64,000 bases of DNA from Stichopus chloronotus (GCA_021234535.1 CM037837.1:7972218-8036217), one strand, 5' to 3'; positions 13,361 through 27,617 are shown, counted from the stretch's first letter. Made by a program: numbers and translations. The notes: generated by a model not told the origin, from the letters alone.

Positions 13361-16300
13361 GTCTCTTAGCTGGTAAACATCCTGGTCGTTTTATCCTGAG
13401 GAGGTCGTCCAACCTTATTTCAGTACTTATCTGTTAGGTGGAAGTACTCGGTATGACCCGCACCATCTCCTTAGTTTGTATAGAGGCACCGTGAAATCAC
13501 GCAATGGAAAGATTGTAAGTTTGTAGCTCTACATAATCAGTATTTTTTTTTAATCATCCTTTGCACTCGCCGTTCACTGAGCTCTCCGGTTGGTGGGTGT
13601 TAAATGTCTAGTCGTTCATGCAGTGTTAGAATTAGACAAGTACTGAACATGCAATATTTTGACAACACTTCTTTGTCATCGTTGTTGATGATATCATGAC
13701 TAATACAACATGCACCGTTCTACATGTTGATCAACAAACCCACCACAACTATCAATTCAACGGACTCATCAACTATTCATCGCACGGAATTCTGGCCACT
13801 CTTTCGTCGCACAGATATGATATGTGATTCAACGTCGAGAAGAACACCGATGAACACTCCCGGTGGATCCAAACACCGGAAAACCGTAAAATAGAAAAAC
13901 GAGAGACTGACAAACAAATAAAATCGGAAATCCAGAAAACAAAGACTTCTCAGTATCACACACGCCATTCATTACTACGGAGACTCATTTAAAGCTGTTA
14001 TGCCCGTGAAATAGCGCCAATGCTTAAAGGTACAGTGCTGGGTTGACTACCGAGGGCGCTCTTCCTTTCACCATTTGCATTGAACTTAATTGGAACGTTT
14101 TCAACCTCTCTGTTTATAGTAACCTCTGTATTTCCAGAACCCAACGCAGCTTACTTTTCTTAATGTATTACCGTACCAACATCATACTATAGGCTACATT
14201 CAGATCACATGTCACTTTTCGCACTATGAGGAGGAGTACTGTACATAACCTGGGAAGTACGGGTCGCCCCTTTAAAGATGACAAGTTTTGACTTTCCCGT
14301 GCACTTGTAATACTTGTGCATTGAACATCCCATTCTCAGTTAGTTAAGGCCAACGACAGGTCTTTACTGGGCAACTGACATAACCATGCATTATGAGTTC
14401 TCCTCTGTGCTACGGGCCATTTAAGCGAACATTCTGAGGGACCACAAAATAGTGAAAAATACGCCCTCATTTAATACGTCCTTAGTCACGGTGGTTCATG
14501 TAACTTGTTGCAACTTATGCAATTTCTTAGGTGGACGCATGCGTCAGTGCATGTACTTTGTAAGGGGATACTGTAAGGTCTTGTCAGCTATACGGATACT
14601 GCCCTCCTCAGCAACCGGCATAAAGCTGACTGAAAATATTCGTGTCACGTAGATATTAGTATTCATTGAGTACGGGCCTTCATAGGCCAAGTAGTGATTG
14701 TTTCAGGTGGGGGAAGTAAATGGAAAAAGTGTGAAGTAATTAACAGACGATGGTGCTCTAGATAAATTTCTGTATTGCTTTTCTTCAAACAGACCAGAAA
14801 ACAAGTTTCTTGAAAAGATTATGAGCACAAAGTAACTAAATTACATATTATGAAAATTTACATGTAGCTTTGTAGTTTTCAGTCAAACCAAAAGGATTTT
14901 GCAAACTTTGCATATAAGACAAAGGTAGTTCCTTCTCAGTTGTTTTTTAAATAAATTTTAAGAGCTTCTTTTTGCTCATGAATGTGCTCATACCTTGCTT
15001 TGGGCTCAGTTGAAAGAAAAGAGCGCAGAAATGTATGTAGTCTGTCTCACAATATATATTCCCCCACTGTAGGACGCGTGCAATTCAAATCCCACCGATG
15101 TTATGTTTTAGAGCGTATAAGGTAAAGTATTTATAGTTTTATTTTTTATTTATTATTTCGTATTTTCTTTCTTATTATAACGTCGTCCTTGTGGTGTCTG
15201 TCACTGTCATCCATTCAGAGTGCACGAAGTGTTTATCCGGTAAAAGAAAGAAGCCTAAGGGGTGACTCTAGGCAGTAAATTAATTTCGACGTTTCGCTGA
15301 GGGCTGCATAAACTGGAATTACCGTTGGAATTTGGGAAATTATTCTATAAACGTCAAACCTAGAGGCCGTACCAGATTGTCAACTCCGCTTCCGAGGCAA
15401 GTGCGTAATGCACTTCAATCAATGTGAAAATCAGGAGCAGCGCATACCTTGTGATTTCACTAGACATTCATAAACAAATCCGGGAACAAATTGTGTTAGA
15501 GGCTTTCTGTTGTTTACGTAACAGAGTTGTAAATGGCACTTTGCGACGTATTTACCCCGTAACATTTAACAAAGTATGGAGTCATGTCCTTTGTGAGCTT
15601 GTGCTAGATAGCTTGGCAGAATTGAATTCATTAATAAACTGGTCGTGTGACATGCATCTCGAAAGAGCTGGCTGTACTCAAAAGTTGAAGAGCGAAACCC
15701 TGAATGACAATCCGTTGAAATTTTGTTTGCATCAATAATCCTTTTTTGAGATGTGGCATTTCAAAGTTCATTGAAAATGAGAATATGATCAAGTGGAATG
15801 TTGCACGGTGTCAGTATTTCTTTTGTTAGGCCTGTGTGTACATTATGTCTTTATTACTGGGTTTCACATCGGTAAGTAATTTCAATATTTGTAAAGGAAG
15901 AAAATATAAGCTTTTAGACAAAACACTCGGGGCATATAAAAGTCTCAATTGTCCTTGAAATTAAGGTCAAAGTTTGTCACTATATGTGTTGTAACAATGG
16001 CGAATTTACACGAACGAGGGAAATTACTATGGCAACCCCTGTACCGTCCTGTTTATAGACCGGACGTTAAATTAGGCGACTTCTGGCGGGACGTTGGGGT
16101 GCTGGTTTCTGCTCATGCTCATTCCAATTTTTCGCTGAGCGTCCCGTCCTCTTTATCTTAAGTTCTGCTATCGAAAAGTCCAAATTGAACGATCAAGACT
16201 TACGATTGCAACTCCTTTCAGATGCTAAAGTGTAACGCAAAGAATGAGTGTTATTAAAAAAAAAATGATAGCTATAGTCCAAAACTATTATTAGGACGTA

Positions 16301-19300
16301 TGACTTAAAAAGTTATACTCTTATAGTGAAGTCATCATGACAAACTGTTAGTCGATTATCTATATTTGACTTTTCCATGACCATGTAACATTACTATAGC
16401 AAGTACAGTGGCGAACTACCTCTTTATAGAACATTAACATGCGGGCCTATATAGTGTGGTCGAAGCGTTAAAACCGAACGAATAGTGGCATACCCAGGAA
16501 GAGTGGGGAGGGGATGGGACGAGGATGAGCCGTTAGGATAAATCCAGTCCAAAACGAACAGATGTTGATGTGGAAAATACAGGGGTTGTAATTTATTTTC
16601 AAAGATTCCTAGCCATCTGTCGGCAAAATAAAACATTAGGACGATGTATCACAGCCGGACCGGAAAAGTATTCACAGTAAAGCCTGACTCACAACATACA
16701 GGTTGCCACATGCCGGGATATAATTACCTTTAAATTAATTCATCCACGTAAAAAAGAAAACAGTAGGCTACATAGTGTACAAGTTAAATTTACTAGAACA
16801 ATAAAGCACTTTGGTGAATGATTCAGTTTTACGACATTTGCAGACACAATGCACGGAATTGAAACATCTAGTCTATTAGGGTAACACATGCATGCTTTCT
16901 CCCTTTAATAGTACGCGTGAACTGGAAAAGTTGCCGATTGAACTACTTTCAGAATTGATTTGTCCTGATTTGCCATAATTTGACAAAAAATTCAGTTTGA
17001 CAAAAAAAAAGGGCAGCCAGGTAAATGTAAGCTAAGTGAATTCGCTATACTTAATTGGTAACGTTTCGTAATTTTTCGACCTTCAACATCGTCGAGAGCG
17101 ACATCGGCATGTAACCTGTGATACCAGATATACGCCGCCTGCTGAAATCAAATGTGATTATTAGATTGTCATATTGCAATAATTGTAGCGCCTGATGGAC
17201 ATCTGATCACTTGAGTTCTAGTTACAACATCTTACTCCAGTCCCACCCCCCCCCCCCCACCTCCAGGCTCGGCAGTCCGTATTACTTCTCCACATGGGAT
17301 TTCGACCAACAAACAAAAAATTTACATCAGCTCAATTCTGAAACCCCCCTGACACCACTTTATTACCCAACGCACTCAGGTACATAACAGCTACCGGAAT
17401 TGGTGTGACCAGGAGGTCACTGTACTGTGAGGGATCAGGAATTTTTTTTTTTTTTTGAATTACGATAGCGTATGGTAATCTAATGCAGCCATATTCTCCT
17501 TTTGCGAATTTCACATTAGCTTTTGCACCTACATATGCTCATATGACATGAACATTTGGGTCCATGAAGGGGGGGGGGGGTAGACCTAATTACCATAAAT
17601 CAGATTTGTAAGAATTTCCTATGTGATGAAACATATCGTATTAAATCCAAGTTGAAACCTTTGGTTATTGAGGTGGTGAATGGAGTCGTTTGGCGATCAT
17701 GGGCACGCCGTGAGAGTGATCTCCGTACACTGAGGATTATCTGTATTTCAGGGAAGTGTCTTTATAAGGAGACGAAAAGTCGTTCTCATTACTTCACTTT
17801 AATCCAAGCAAAGGATTAAAATGAAAAGAAAATAAGAGAGATGGCCGACTTTCCGAAAGGAGACTTCAGAAATTCTTCTCCCACTTCTTCATCCCGTCTA
17901 TCATCACTTTTCTCTCTCTGTGTCTCTGTTTAAAAAATGTAAACAAACAAAACTGACAACCAGAGGACAAAACTTTTCGAATGCATCATCTATGAAATCA
18001 AAGCAGGTACCTTTCTTCGACTGGACCGTCAGTCTGTAAGCGCAGAAACTGGAAAGTATAACCTCTTATTACAAAAAGGTCAAAACTGAAGGGTCCTCTT
18101 TTTTCTTTTATTTTTATTTATTTTTTTTGCAAAGCGTTTACTTTGTTAGTGGAAGGTCAAGGAAAGAAAACAGCATAAAAAATTCTGTATTTACATTGGC
18201 CTACACTATGCAAGTGTGAAGGGGGCAATTGTCGTCACATATCGATTCATGTTAGCAAAGCTTATGTGTTCAAATTCCTGCCATTTCAATTCAATGGCAT
18301 GGTTCCTCAAATGTTACAAAGTTTTATGTTAATACCCTATACAACAGGAACAATCCTCGGTTTTGTGCTACCGGCATGGTTTGCAACCGACCATATTGAC
18401 TGTTATCATGTGCGCTTATCTACTACTCAATGAAACGTCGTTGGATTGAGCACGCTGGATTCAGCAACACATAGAAGTGTATCGAAACGATTAGAAGTAT
18501 CTCTTAAACACATTATGCATTTGTTTAGTAGTATTTGACTATCGGTAATAAATCCAACATGGTAGCCAGCTCAAGACAGTGTGATAAAACCTTAATAGTT
18601 TACTAAGACTTTAGTCATACTTGCATTTGTTTGACGATGCATTAAAATGCAACAGATACATACCAGTGACCTCGGACATTAGTAGTTTAACGACCTCTGT
18701 TGTAAACAGAATCTATGACAATCGTTAAGGCCAATAAGTCATTATCCTTAGTCTGATTAACCACAAATCGAAATGCAGCCACGCGCCCACACATATACCC
18801 CCAGACACAGAATCTGACTCACCTGTTGCCAAAACAAAAGAGTTGAAATCACTCTAAAAAGATTGTGTTCCGGGCCCACTCGTAATAAGAGTGGATTTCT
18901 CCCAGAATTGGAGTGGGAATTCATTCCAAAAAAGAGCGATGTTCCATTCCATTTTAGGAAATATCGCTCCATTTGTGGCTAACTTTTACTTTTGGAGTGA
19001 TTTTCAGTCTTTTGGTTTTAGGGAGAACTACTTCAGAGAGTTTTATAGAATTAATACAAAGCTCATCAAACTCAGTGTTTCAGACAAAATTGTGTTTGTT
19101 TTCCCCACATCATCAGCGTCAGCTCACACCCCAGGCAAGGGACTGCCAGTTTTGGCATTCTACAAACCTTGACCTCATGGGCCATCACTTTGACTACCAT
19201 AGCACACAGTTTTGCTATCCCATTAGACATATCAGGAAGAGTGCTGCCCACTGTTGTACTAGAAGGTGCTCATGAGACCCATAGGGCTCATTTTACACTG

Positions 19301-19454
19301 GACCTTACCTACCTCGTCCCGCCTGATTTATCACAACATTTAGTGCGTCGTGATACATTCCTGTCGGTCCAATTATTCGAACTTTAGGATGTTTCAAACC
19401 AAGTTGTCTCTAAGACGGTTTATGTTATAGGAAAATATTGTTTGTTTGAAATTT

Positions 19455-19713
19455 ACATTTTTAAAATAAATATTTATGGACACAGAATGACAGGGTATTC
19501 AAAACAAGGCTGTGGTCTTTTTTACAACAAAAATAAGTTTCTCACAGAGAAAAATTCATTTATCTGTTGGTCAAACAAAAATTTGTGAACCCAAACCATA
19601 GTCATAAACATCATGCATAATGTTTTGAAGAGATGAAGTTTTTGGAGATGTTTAAATGTTGAGTCTGAATGGCTTAAAAATAATTAAAACTATTTTCTTT
19701 GTATGACATCATG
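19455..19713 (-). mobile_element. MITE family A, partial copy
   Basis: Reverse orientation. Shares the TTTATGGACAC, TTTCTCACAGA and CTATTTTCTTTGTATG blocks with the copies at 27390 and 42076. It lacks the CCCTTTAA-type end and runs directly into the AT-rich palindromic repeat field at 19725. Confidence 0.7.
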
Positions 19714-19724
19714 TCTTTGCATCA

Positions 19725-20225
19725 AATTATTAATTCGTTTTTAAGAATTACTTATCCGTAATAACGAATTGCTAATTTGATATTAAACCCACTGACTCGT
19801 TATGACGAATTACTAATTCGAAATAACTGCTTACTAATTTGTTATTAAGAATAACTAATTCGTGATCACGAATCACTAATTTCTTAGTATGAAGTACTGA
19901 TTCGTTATTACGAATTACTTAGTGGTAATTACGAATTAGTACTTCGGTATCACGAATAACTAATTCGTAATTGCGAATTAGTACTTGGTAATTACGAATT
20001 ACTAACTCGTAATTACGAATTACCCGTGTTGCTAATTTTATTTATATTTTTCGTTCATTTGTTCTTTCGTTAGATCACAACTTTGGATCCTGTCTTTCAT
20101 GCCGGACCCTCTGATAAATATGAAAAATACTCTGGCCCATTAGGGGCCTGGAAAAGTATGTGTTATTAATTTGGCAATTCGTAATAACAAATTAGTAATT
20201 ATTAATTACGAATTACTTTTCCGTA
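19725..20225. repeat. AT-rich field of degenerate palindromic units
   Basis: From 19725 to about 20032 the sequence is a run of variants of TAATTCGTAATTACGAATTA, a self-complementary unit of about 20 nt repeated many times with drift. A second short patch of the same motif lies at 20163-20225, after about 130 nt of unrelated sequence. Confidence 0.8.
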
Positions 20226-22016
20226 AATTTTTAATCACTAGGGGAGTGAGTGGCTGATTCATGTTCATTTCATCTCGTACTTTCATCTAGGGATCTAATG
20301 TTAGCTATTTGTGTATCACAATAAGCTGTGGCGGTTTTGCATTCTGTGTGGAAGTTACAGTTCCGGCGATAAGCACGCCTTCAAATGACTCTTGTCAGTG
20401 CAAACTTCTTCCATTAAAGGTAAGTGATCATGCCGGGTAATGCATTATGACGTCACGAGATTTGATTCTCTTTCCACTTCTCTTGACTTCTCACTGGATT
20501 CATGTATTAATGTAAACTAGTGCATTACCGGTACCTTTCACTGGTTTAACATCTCAACTGCCGTACTTGGGGAGGGGGACCATGTGATTCGATATTTCAT
20601 TGAAAAGCGACCTAAACATTCTCACCCAACATTCCACCCACGCACACACATCCAATAACCAGCCCCCCCCCCACCCTTCCTACCCACGTGACTGAAATTT
20701 TACATTCGATCACCGTGAGATGCGAATTTGATACAGGCCTACATGTATTCAATTGCAGGAAAGAGTTGTCTTGGATTGTTTTTTTTTTTTACAAAAATAA
20801 TGCTGAAACGTTAGTGGGCTTATTTAAAAAAGCTTTCGTTGTTATTGAAAATACACGTGTAATAGACTGGTACGTTTGATTTTCTTACAATCTCAAGTTG
20901 AGGTGTAAGATTACCCCTCCGTCTCGAACAGTATATCGTCAATGCGGTTTCAATGGCAGTGAGTAATGACAACTATCTCATTGTAATTTTTAATATTGTG
21001 CCTTTCATCCGATACATGGTTTATCAGATATTTCTTTTTCATATGTGAGCTTTTATGACAACAGTGCTGTAACGACAAATCTTTGTTGTCGGGAGGGGGG
21101 TCAAGCTCTCTTCACTCAGCCAAACAATGTGTGTAACAGCAAAGTATACATGTGGATGTACAAGTGTGGTCTATACGGAGTTCTTAAGGTGCAAACGATA
21201 CAGCTACATGCTTCTCGTGAATGTCGAATTGCGAGGAACACGTTATAAATTGTCCTATGTGTTGAAGATATGGAATGATAAGACCGATATGTGAGTTTAA
21301 TAAACATGCATAGCGATAGCAAAGAAAAATCATCTCAAGCTCAAACCAGGGAGCTGTTACATCTCCCGGCCATCTCTGATGGTACCTTGGAAGCTCCATG
21401 TGTGACGAAACCACCCCCTCCCCTACCCTCTACAATAAACAATAACCAACAGCATGGTGTTTTAGGCCTATACCTGTGACACAGAAAAATAAATGTTGTG
21501 CTCACGCTTAAAATAAAAGATTGCCTAAAAAGTTATTAAATTATGGAGAATAGGAAGAAATGTGGTAAGCTGCAAAGAACAAACAACTTTCCTTACCTTC
21601 GAAACTTTACATTTACAGATAGCTCAAATTTGTACAATTGAATAGATTATATATGTTATGGTGATTAATTTTGATTACATGGATGCCAATGTACATGACA
21701 CATTATTTATATCTGTTTAAGAAATTCATCTCTTTTAGAGAACGCTTCCGTGGCAACTTTAATCAATGTAGAACATGCATGGGTGCCTCGGTAGTCCAGT
21801 ACATGCCATAAAAATACTAATAATTATGAAATACATTAACAGCAATAACCACCAACATTATTGCTCAAACATGTGCGTTTATGTAAACCTTAAGGGTCAT
21901 TTGTACATATAATACAAAAATTTTTATTGAAGTTGCAAACAATGGAAAGTCAGTAACTACTCATCCTTGTCTTCAAGATGTTACTTTCGCTACATGAAAC
22001 TGGAGTAATATGACTA
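20226..22016. other. No gene seen
   Basis: Contains a poly(C) run at 20663 and short overlapping chance frames at 21045-21479. Nothing recognised. Confidence 0.5.
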
Positions 22017-22265
22017 TTAAAGGGAATAAGCAGATACCCCAACTTTATTCTGAAGCATCAGCTAAATCTTACAAATCTCCTATCATAAAACTTGCAAATA
22101 TCTTTCAGGGAATTTCAAACTATTGTGTTTTCAAACTTAACAAAAACTTACATAAATTCAGCAGTCCAGTGACAAAAATGTTGCCAGTTGATGCAAAAGA
22201 GCCATACATGAATTCGGATAGGGGACTATGCTAATACAAATTGGGGTGACCGCATTTTCCCTTAA
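22017..22265. mobile_element. Short MITE with TTAAAGGGAA ends
   Basis: 249 bp. Left end TTAAAGGGAATAAGC then CCCCAA; right end inverse (TTGGGG ... GCATTTTCCCTTAA). A 74-codon open frame inside (22010-22234) has no recognisable similarity and is taken as chance. Confidence 0.7.
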
Positions 22266-23849
22266 AATGACAATTAGTCTCCATTTTGGATAAGACCAAT
22301 TTTTCTGATATCGTTTCTACCTGTAAACGTAAGTCGGTCTGGTGGTAAGCACTGTAGAAATAATTCGTATTGCTAGAGTAAAAATATTTGATTAGTAACT
22401 TCTCTTTGTTTCTAGATACAGTAGCATCCTTGAACGTAACTTTCTGTCACCATTGTAATCCTGTCCCTCAGCAAATTTTATTTGTCCTCGAAAAGCGACG
22501 TTCGAACTGAAAGTTTAATCAAACACAGGCTTTATAAATCAAAATTATCTTACATCGATAGATGAGCTCGGCATTTGAAGAAGATTTAAAAACATATTTT
22601 CCAATCATTTGCCCTTGGTGATGTCGTGACGTCACCTTCCCCTGTTGCCATAATCCATAAAACGTCACAAACTGAGCTGAAACTTTCTTGCAAACGAGCT
22701 TGTCAAAAGAAGTGGTTTTCACATTAAGTAAAAAATATTTGTTTCATACTTCTAGATAATCAGACCATACCGTTTGGAGTAAAATGTTGCGTGCAATTAA
22801 TGTGAAACATGAAAGTACACTCACTCAGATCACATGAACTTTTCACGTGTAAAACAAAAAACAAAAACAGGCTTTGGGAAAGAAATTACATTCCTCCCCA
22901 GCAAAGTGGTTGACAAAGCAGCAACAGTATGTTAATAAGTCGTAGTGACATTTCTCGGAATTAACATTAAGACTGAGAGTTTAAACTCCCAATAACTTTC
23001 CAGGTTTCACCTACCCGGCGGGTGTTATAGTCAACTGATCAAACGCAACAAACTTGCCGCTGGAAAAATCATTAAAACCGTTACTTTCTCCTTCAGGCAA
23101 CATCGTAAAAATTTATGAAAATAAAAAAATTGTCATTCTTCCTCAATGTATGCGTATCTCTGTAATGGATAATACGCATATTGTACTCGCGTGATAGAAA
23201 AATTCGCCTCACTTTTTTTCGGCACTCGTATAGATGTTCGCATTTTTCACTGTCTGCAAAAAGGGCTGTTACGAATAGCGTAATTATAATTGAAAGTTGT
23301 GTGACGACGTTACATCGATCAGAAATTGTCTAAATTCATCGTTATTTGATTTCTTTTTCGTAAACTTGTTTTAGTTTGGGGATATTATACACAGCAGTTG
23401 TGTGGATGGTGTGACGGTGGTTTCTCTGGGCCTTCGTAGGGTGAAAGGACTCATGCAGAGCCTGGGCAGACGATTTCCGGTTATCGAGGGGGTATTTTTA
23501 CCCCCAAATTTTCTAGTACACTACACGCCAACAGATAGTGGCCCCAGCAGCAATGCCAGCGGAGGAGGCGAGGGCCGAGTGCCCCCCCCCCCCCCCCGTC
23601 CACCTCAAAAATTTTTGGGACAAGAAAAATGATGGCGAAAAATAAAGGAGAGTGAAAAAAAAAAAAGCCGAGAGGAGGGAGGGATGATCAGTTTACGTAG
23701 TTGAAGAAGTGAGAAATGGGGGGGGGGGGACTGCGAAACTGGATTCACAAGTGTGATCTTTTTATGATAGTTAAAACTAAGACGAAACAAAGTAACAACA
23801 CAATTAAAGAAAATCGTTTATTCGAGGTTTTGATTGTCCATGCACGCGT
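22266..23849. other. No gene seen
   Basis: Non-coding. The last 270 nt hold the 17-nt poly(C) and 12-nt poly(G) runs. Nothing else recognised. Confidence 0.5.
23582..23598 (+). repeat. Poly(C) tract, 17 nt (longest in window)
   Basis: Seventeen consecutive C, followed 120 nt later by a 12-nt poly(G) run (23718-23729), so the two could pair. A 76-codon forward frame across it (polyproline) is a by-product of the tract. Confidence 0.9.
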
Positions 23850-24330
23850 CTGTTGCTTATACGCAGTACGCGAGTATGCATCAAGGTGACTGAATCAGGG
23901 GCAGAACGGTCGGCATATTTATTTAAAGCAGGAAGCATTGACAATACGCCTCCCCGAACAGTCAATCAAAACCTTGAATATTAATGATGTCAAAGACTCT
24001 GGAAGCAATGTTCCTACATTTTTTCCAATCTTAACGCTGAATTGAAAAAAAGAGGAAATAAATAGATGCCCAAGATGTATTGAATAAAAAGAAAAATAAT
24101 TAATATCCTAAATAAGTCTTGTTTGTCAGTGCTAGCTAATCCTGTTGCCAATACGAACCAATTAATATTCTGTCATATTACTATGTTAATTCTGCTACTA
24201 AAAAGTACGTCAATTCTACTACTTAAAAGTACGTCATTTTCATTTTTTTTTTTTCAGATTTGAAAATATTTCACCACGGATGCATGCAAGAAGCTTATTA
24301 TTCACCCGGACTTTTTCCCTAAAACAATTT
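23850..24330 (+). repeat. Dispersed repeat R, copy 1 (inverted copy near 63 kb)
   Basis: Blocks shared with the reverse complement of 62925-63345 in the same order: TGTTGCTTATAC, CATATTTATTT, TCAATC/TTAATTAAA-like, GATATTAATGATG, CCAATCTTAACGCTG, TTGCCAATACGAACCAAT, TACTACTTAAAAGTACGTCA and TTTTTCCCTAAAA. Divergence and indels are considerable, so this is an old dispersed repeat. No coding frame recognised. Confidence 0.75.
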
Positions 24331-24499
24331 CCAAGTGGGTTCTGCGTCGCTTCGTTGCGTTGGATGATGTTCAATCGCCTTCTTCAATTTTCATTTTTAT
24401 TATCAAGCTTAAAAAATATGGGTCGTTATCAACTAATTGGAGAGAAGCGCCTAAAGGTACGTTCAGCACTATCTCCTAACTATTTGCCAACTGTTTCAA

Positions 24500-24600
24500 G
24501 AATAAATGAAACAGGATGCATAATTCATTTTGATTCTTGTATCATATCAACCCATCTGATAAGTATTACCATTTCTCATACATTGAATTTTTATCTCATT
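24500..24600 (+). repeat. Dispersed repeat S, partial copy 3
   Basis: Only the first part is present: CATAATTCATTTTGATTCTTGTATCAT followed by CATCTGATAAGTAT, matching the S copies at 3740 and 63835. Confidence 0.5.
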
Positions 24601-27389
24601 AAGTGAGAAATTGAGGAGGGGAGAACAGTTGGCTTAACATGATATGGAAATGATAAGCCAATCTTGTTATGGCACTATACAAGGCCCGATGTTACTCGAT
24701 TCTTAAGCAGCTGGGGCACAAAGCAAGATTTCGGCCATTATTCCCTTGAGTTGTTACGGGCGCTGTTTCTTCCTTACATATCCTTACACACCCCCACCTA
24801 CTCTCCACCTCTCTCTCTCTCTCTCTCTGTGCATTTGTGATATGAGATTATATTCTCGGTTGTCACATAAGACGACGATCTACAGTCTGGGCCAATTTTG
24901 GACTAGATTTTAGACAATAATTTCGTCTTCCAGTATTCACATAAATTACAAGGTATTAATCTATTAAACCTGAATTTGCAGTAACGTTTGAATTTCTTAG
25001 AAAAATACACAATTAAAACAAACTTGAGTTGATAAACGGATAAACGTCCTTTCTTGGAAATCCATCCACAATATTTCGGATGTTCGTAATCAGAGAAATG
25101 TAAATAATCATTAAAAAAAACTACCAAGACGGGTTTCTCTCTGCCGCTGTCGAAAAGTATGATGCATTATGGGTAGATCTTGCCAGACTGACTTCACAGT
25201 CATGTATGCGTGAAGCATTATTCAAACTGCTTTGAACAGATGTCAAAATGGTCATAGCTTTAAGAAAATAACTGTGGCGGGTACTTACTTCAGAAAAAAA
25301 ATGTATATCAGCTGCAATTCCTTGGCAAAGACAACGACCGCATAATGCATTATCTAGTGCACTTACAGACGGTGTCCTGCGTATCAAGCCAGGCATGATG
25401 GTTATGTAGTAGAGCGGTTCCCAAGCCTGAGGGTTATATTCATGTTATAACTATCAACGCATGATTTAGTTGGTTATTCTTTGCTTTCATCCATCAACGT
25501 CACTGTGACGTTTAAACAAAATTCTACTTGTTTACCCCTTGGTGTAGAACACTTGTACTCTGAGATGACTCTCTCAGGCTTTTTGAAGTTTTTTTTTCTC
25601 CTTAAGACTTTAGGCATTTATGCAAATAATTCCAAAAATTTCCTTTCACTCAGGCTGGATGCATGCTGTGATATACGGTACCTTTTATAACCTTTTATTA
25701 CATATAACAGTGCAATGTCAAGCATCATATTTATACATCATAACCTACACATGCAGTTACGATCTTCTCATTGTTCATGAACTATATATAAGGTGACGGT
25801 GCCACATGCAGCTGTCGTGTACTTTTATATGCACAGCCATCCTACCAAGTACGGTACCGAGTCCATTCATTCCCTTTTCTAGGAAAATTTTTGCCAACTA
25901 AGCGGGACGCCACCAGCAGCAGCGTACCAAGAAGTTTTTCCCTAAAACTAGTCAAAATTTCGGTTTGGATGCCCCCCTATCGTGGAACCACCCCTGAGTC
26001 CATGTACAGCTAAACGCCGACACTTATCGAACTTATAGAAAAGTTATATTTTGGTTCTCAGTGTGATGTTATTCTCAACTTTCGAGTCAGTTATATTGAC
26101 TGGCTATACGTGCATAAGAAATTGCTACGCGTGATAGGAAAACCAGTGACATGCAGTAACCCCGGGATAAGAGGCAGGAATCACACCGAATTAATTACGC
26201 CATCCATGCATAGTCAGTTTTAACTCGACCTGAAGTGCTGTTAAACCATAAATCATGATAATCGAATAATATCTGCACTTAAGATGTCAATCTATAGTAT
26301 ATGTATAACTGAATTTCTTCCTCATAGACTAAACGACAACGATTGTAGTTTCTATTTTTGACATGGATATATACAGAACGGTTGTATGCACACAGGATTA
26401 ATTTACCATACACACGAGTTGTTTTATGAGGTATATCTACAAATTGTAGGAGGGTACCGTGCATCGTGTTTTGCAATATTGGAATAATCAATCATTATAT
26501 TACTCTGGTAGTTTCGTTGATTTTCCACGAATGAGGTTTTCAGAAATCTGTGTTATGCATTAAAAGCATTTCTGTTGTATTACGAATTCGCCTTAAAGAG
26601 AGAAAGGGATTCGAAAAGATTTACCATATGAATCAAAATCGACCAAGTTAGCACCTTACTGGTACGTTCCAATTTATTCCAACTTTAAAAGAAGAGGGTC
26701 AAAGACTTGAGTGTATAGCAAGGATCTTCCTTGATCGTAAATGCTAATTTATTCTTTTTCGTCTTTGACAGAGTATTAGCATTTAAACACTGACAACCAA
26801 AATATGACACCGAAGATACTTGACGTCACAGTCAGCATGCAATACCCTGAGGATTGCACTTAGGATAGTTTAACGATCTTGGTTTCCTTTTTTCATTTTT
26901 TTTTTTTAGATCTCAACCCTCGGACCTCACGGACGTCAGGGGATTTCACCCGGTTACGATGATGTATAGTGTTGGCGCTCGTCATATATTTCTGCCAGGG
27001 ATCCTTTGTAGAGAAACCCTAATTTCTGCGACCCTGCCAAGTACGGCTATCATTTCACTAAAACTAGTTTGAAACAATCGATTAAAAATAATGTGCAATG
27101 TAATGCAGTGACGATGCATCGGCCCAACACCAAGGAACCCAGAGACCCAAATTGTAGTAAATACACATGTCTATAGGTTATTTCTGTGATATATACTATA
27201 TGTTGTTGCAGTGACAGCTCTTTAGAGCGCCATTCCTCTGTCCTGCTTGTTGACATGATTGCATAGTGGAAAGCATCTTCCTTGACCTTCGCAAAGATTT
27301 TGGTTACTTTTTCTTTGAGTTTCAGCTCTTAAAAAAGTGCCCAGTTGTTTCGTGGAGCTGTAATAGCCCCGTATAGTCTCCATATAGTC
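24601..27389. other. No gene seen
   Basis: Non-coding apart from an unrecognised 91-codon reverse frame at 25121-25396, judged to be chance. CT microsatellite at 24808. Confidence 0.5.
24808..24829 (+). repeat. (CT)n microsatellite
   Basis: Uninterrupted CT dinucleotide run of about 11 units. Confidence 0.9.
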
Positions 27390-27617
27390 TATAAGTTTCT
27401 CACAAATAGAAATTCAGTTATTTGTTGCTCAACAACAATTTGTTCACACAAACTTTTTAAAATTCAAATGATGCATGTACAGTTACTCATCACATACATA
27501 ATGTTTTGAGGAGATAAAGCGTTTGGAGATGTTAGATTAACTGGATTAACAATGATTCAAGCTATTTTCTTTGTATGTCATGTTGGTATATTCTAAATGC
27601 CCTGTATTTCCTTAAAA
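27390..27617 (-). mobile_element. MITE family A, partial copy
   Basis: Reverse orientation. Matches the family from the AGTTTCTCACA block to the terminal CCCTGTATTTCCTTAA; the distal third is missing. Confidence 0.75.

Larger units (their letters stand above)
9631..19454. other. No gene seen
   Basis: Microsatellites and four poly(C)/poly(G) runs. The longest frame (15424-15738, forward, 104 codons) shows no recognised family, has no supporting splice context, and is not called. Confidence 0.5.

Noticed and set aside
15070..15105. Word resembling a tRNA B box (AATTCAAATCCCACC)
   Set aside because: No matching A box or cloverleaf stems around it.
15424..15738. 104-codon forward frame
   Set aside because: No recognised family, and nothing in the surrounding sequence supports an exon or gene; kept as possible chance frame.
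25121..25396. 91-codon reverse frame with Ser/Arg-rich protein
   Set aside because: No similarity that I recognise, no plausible neighbouring exons.
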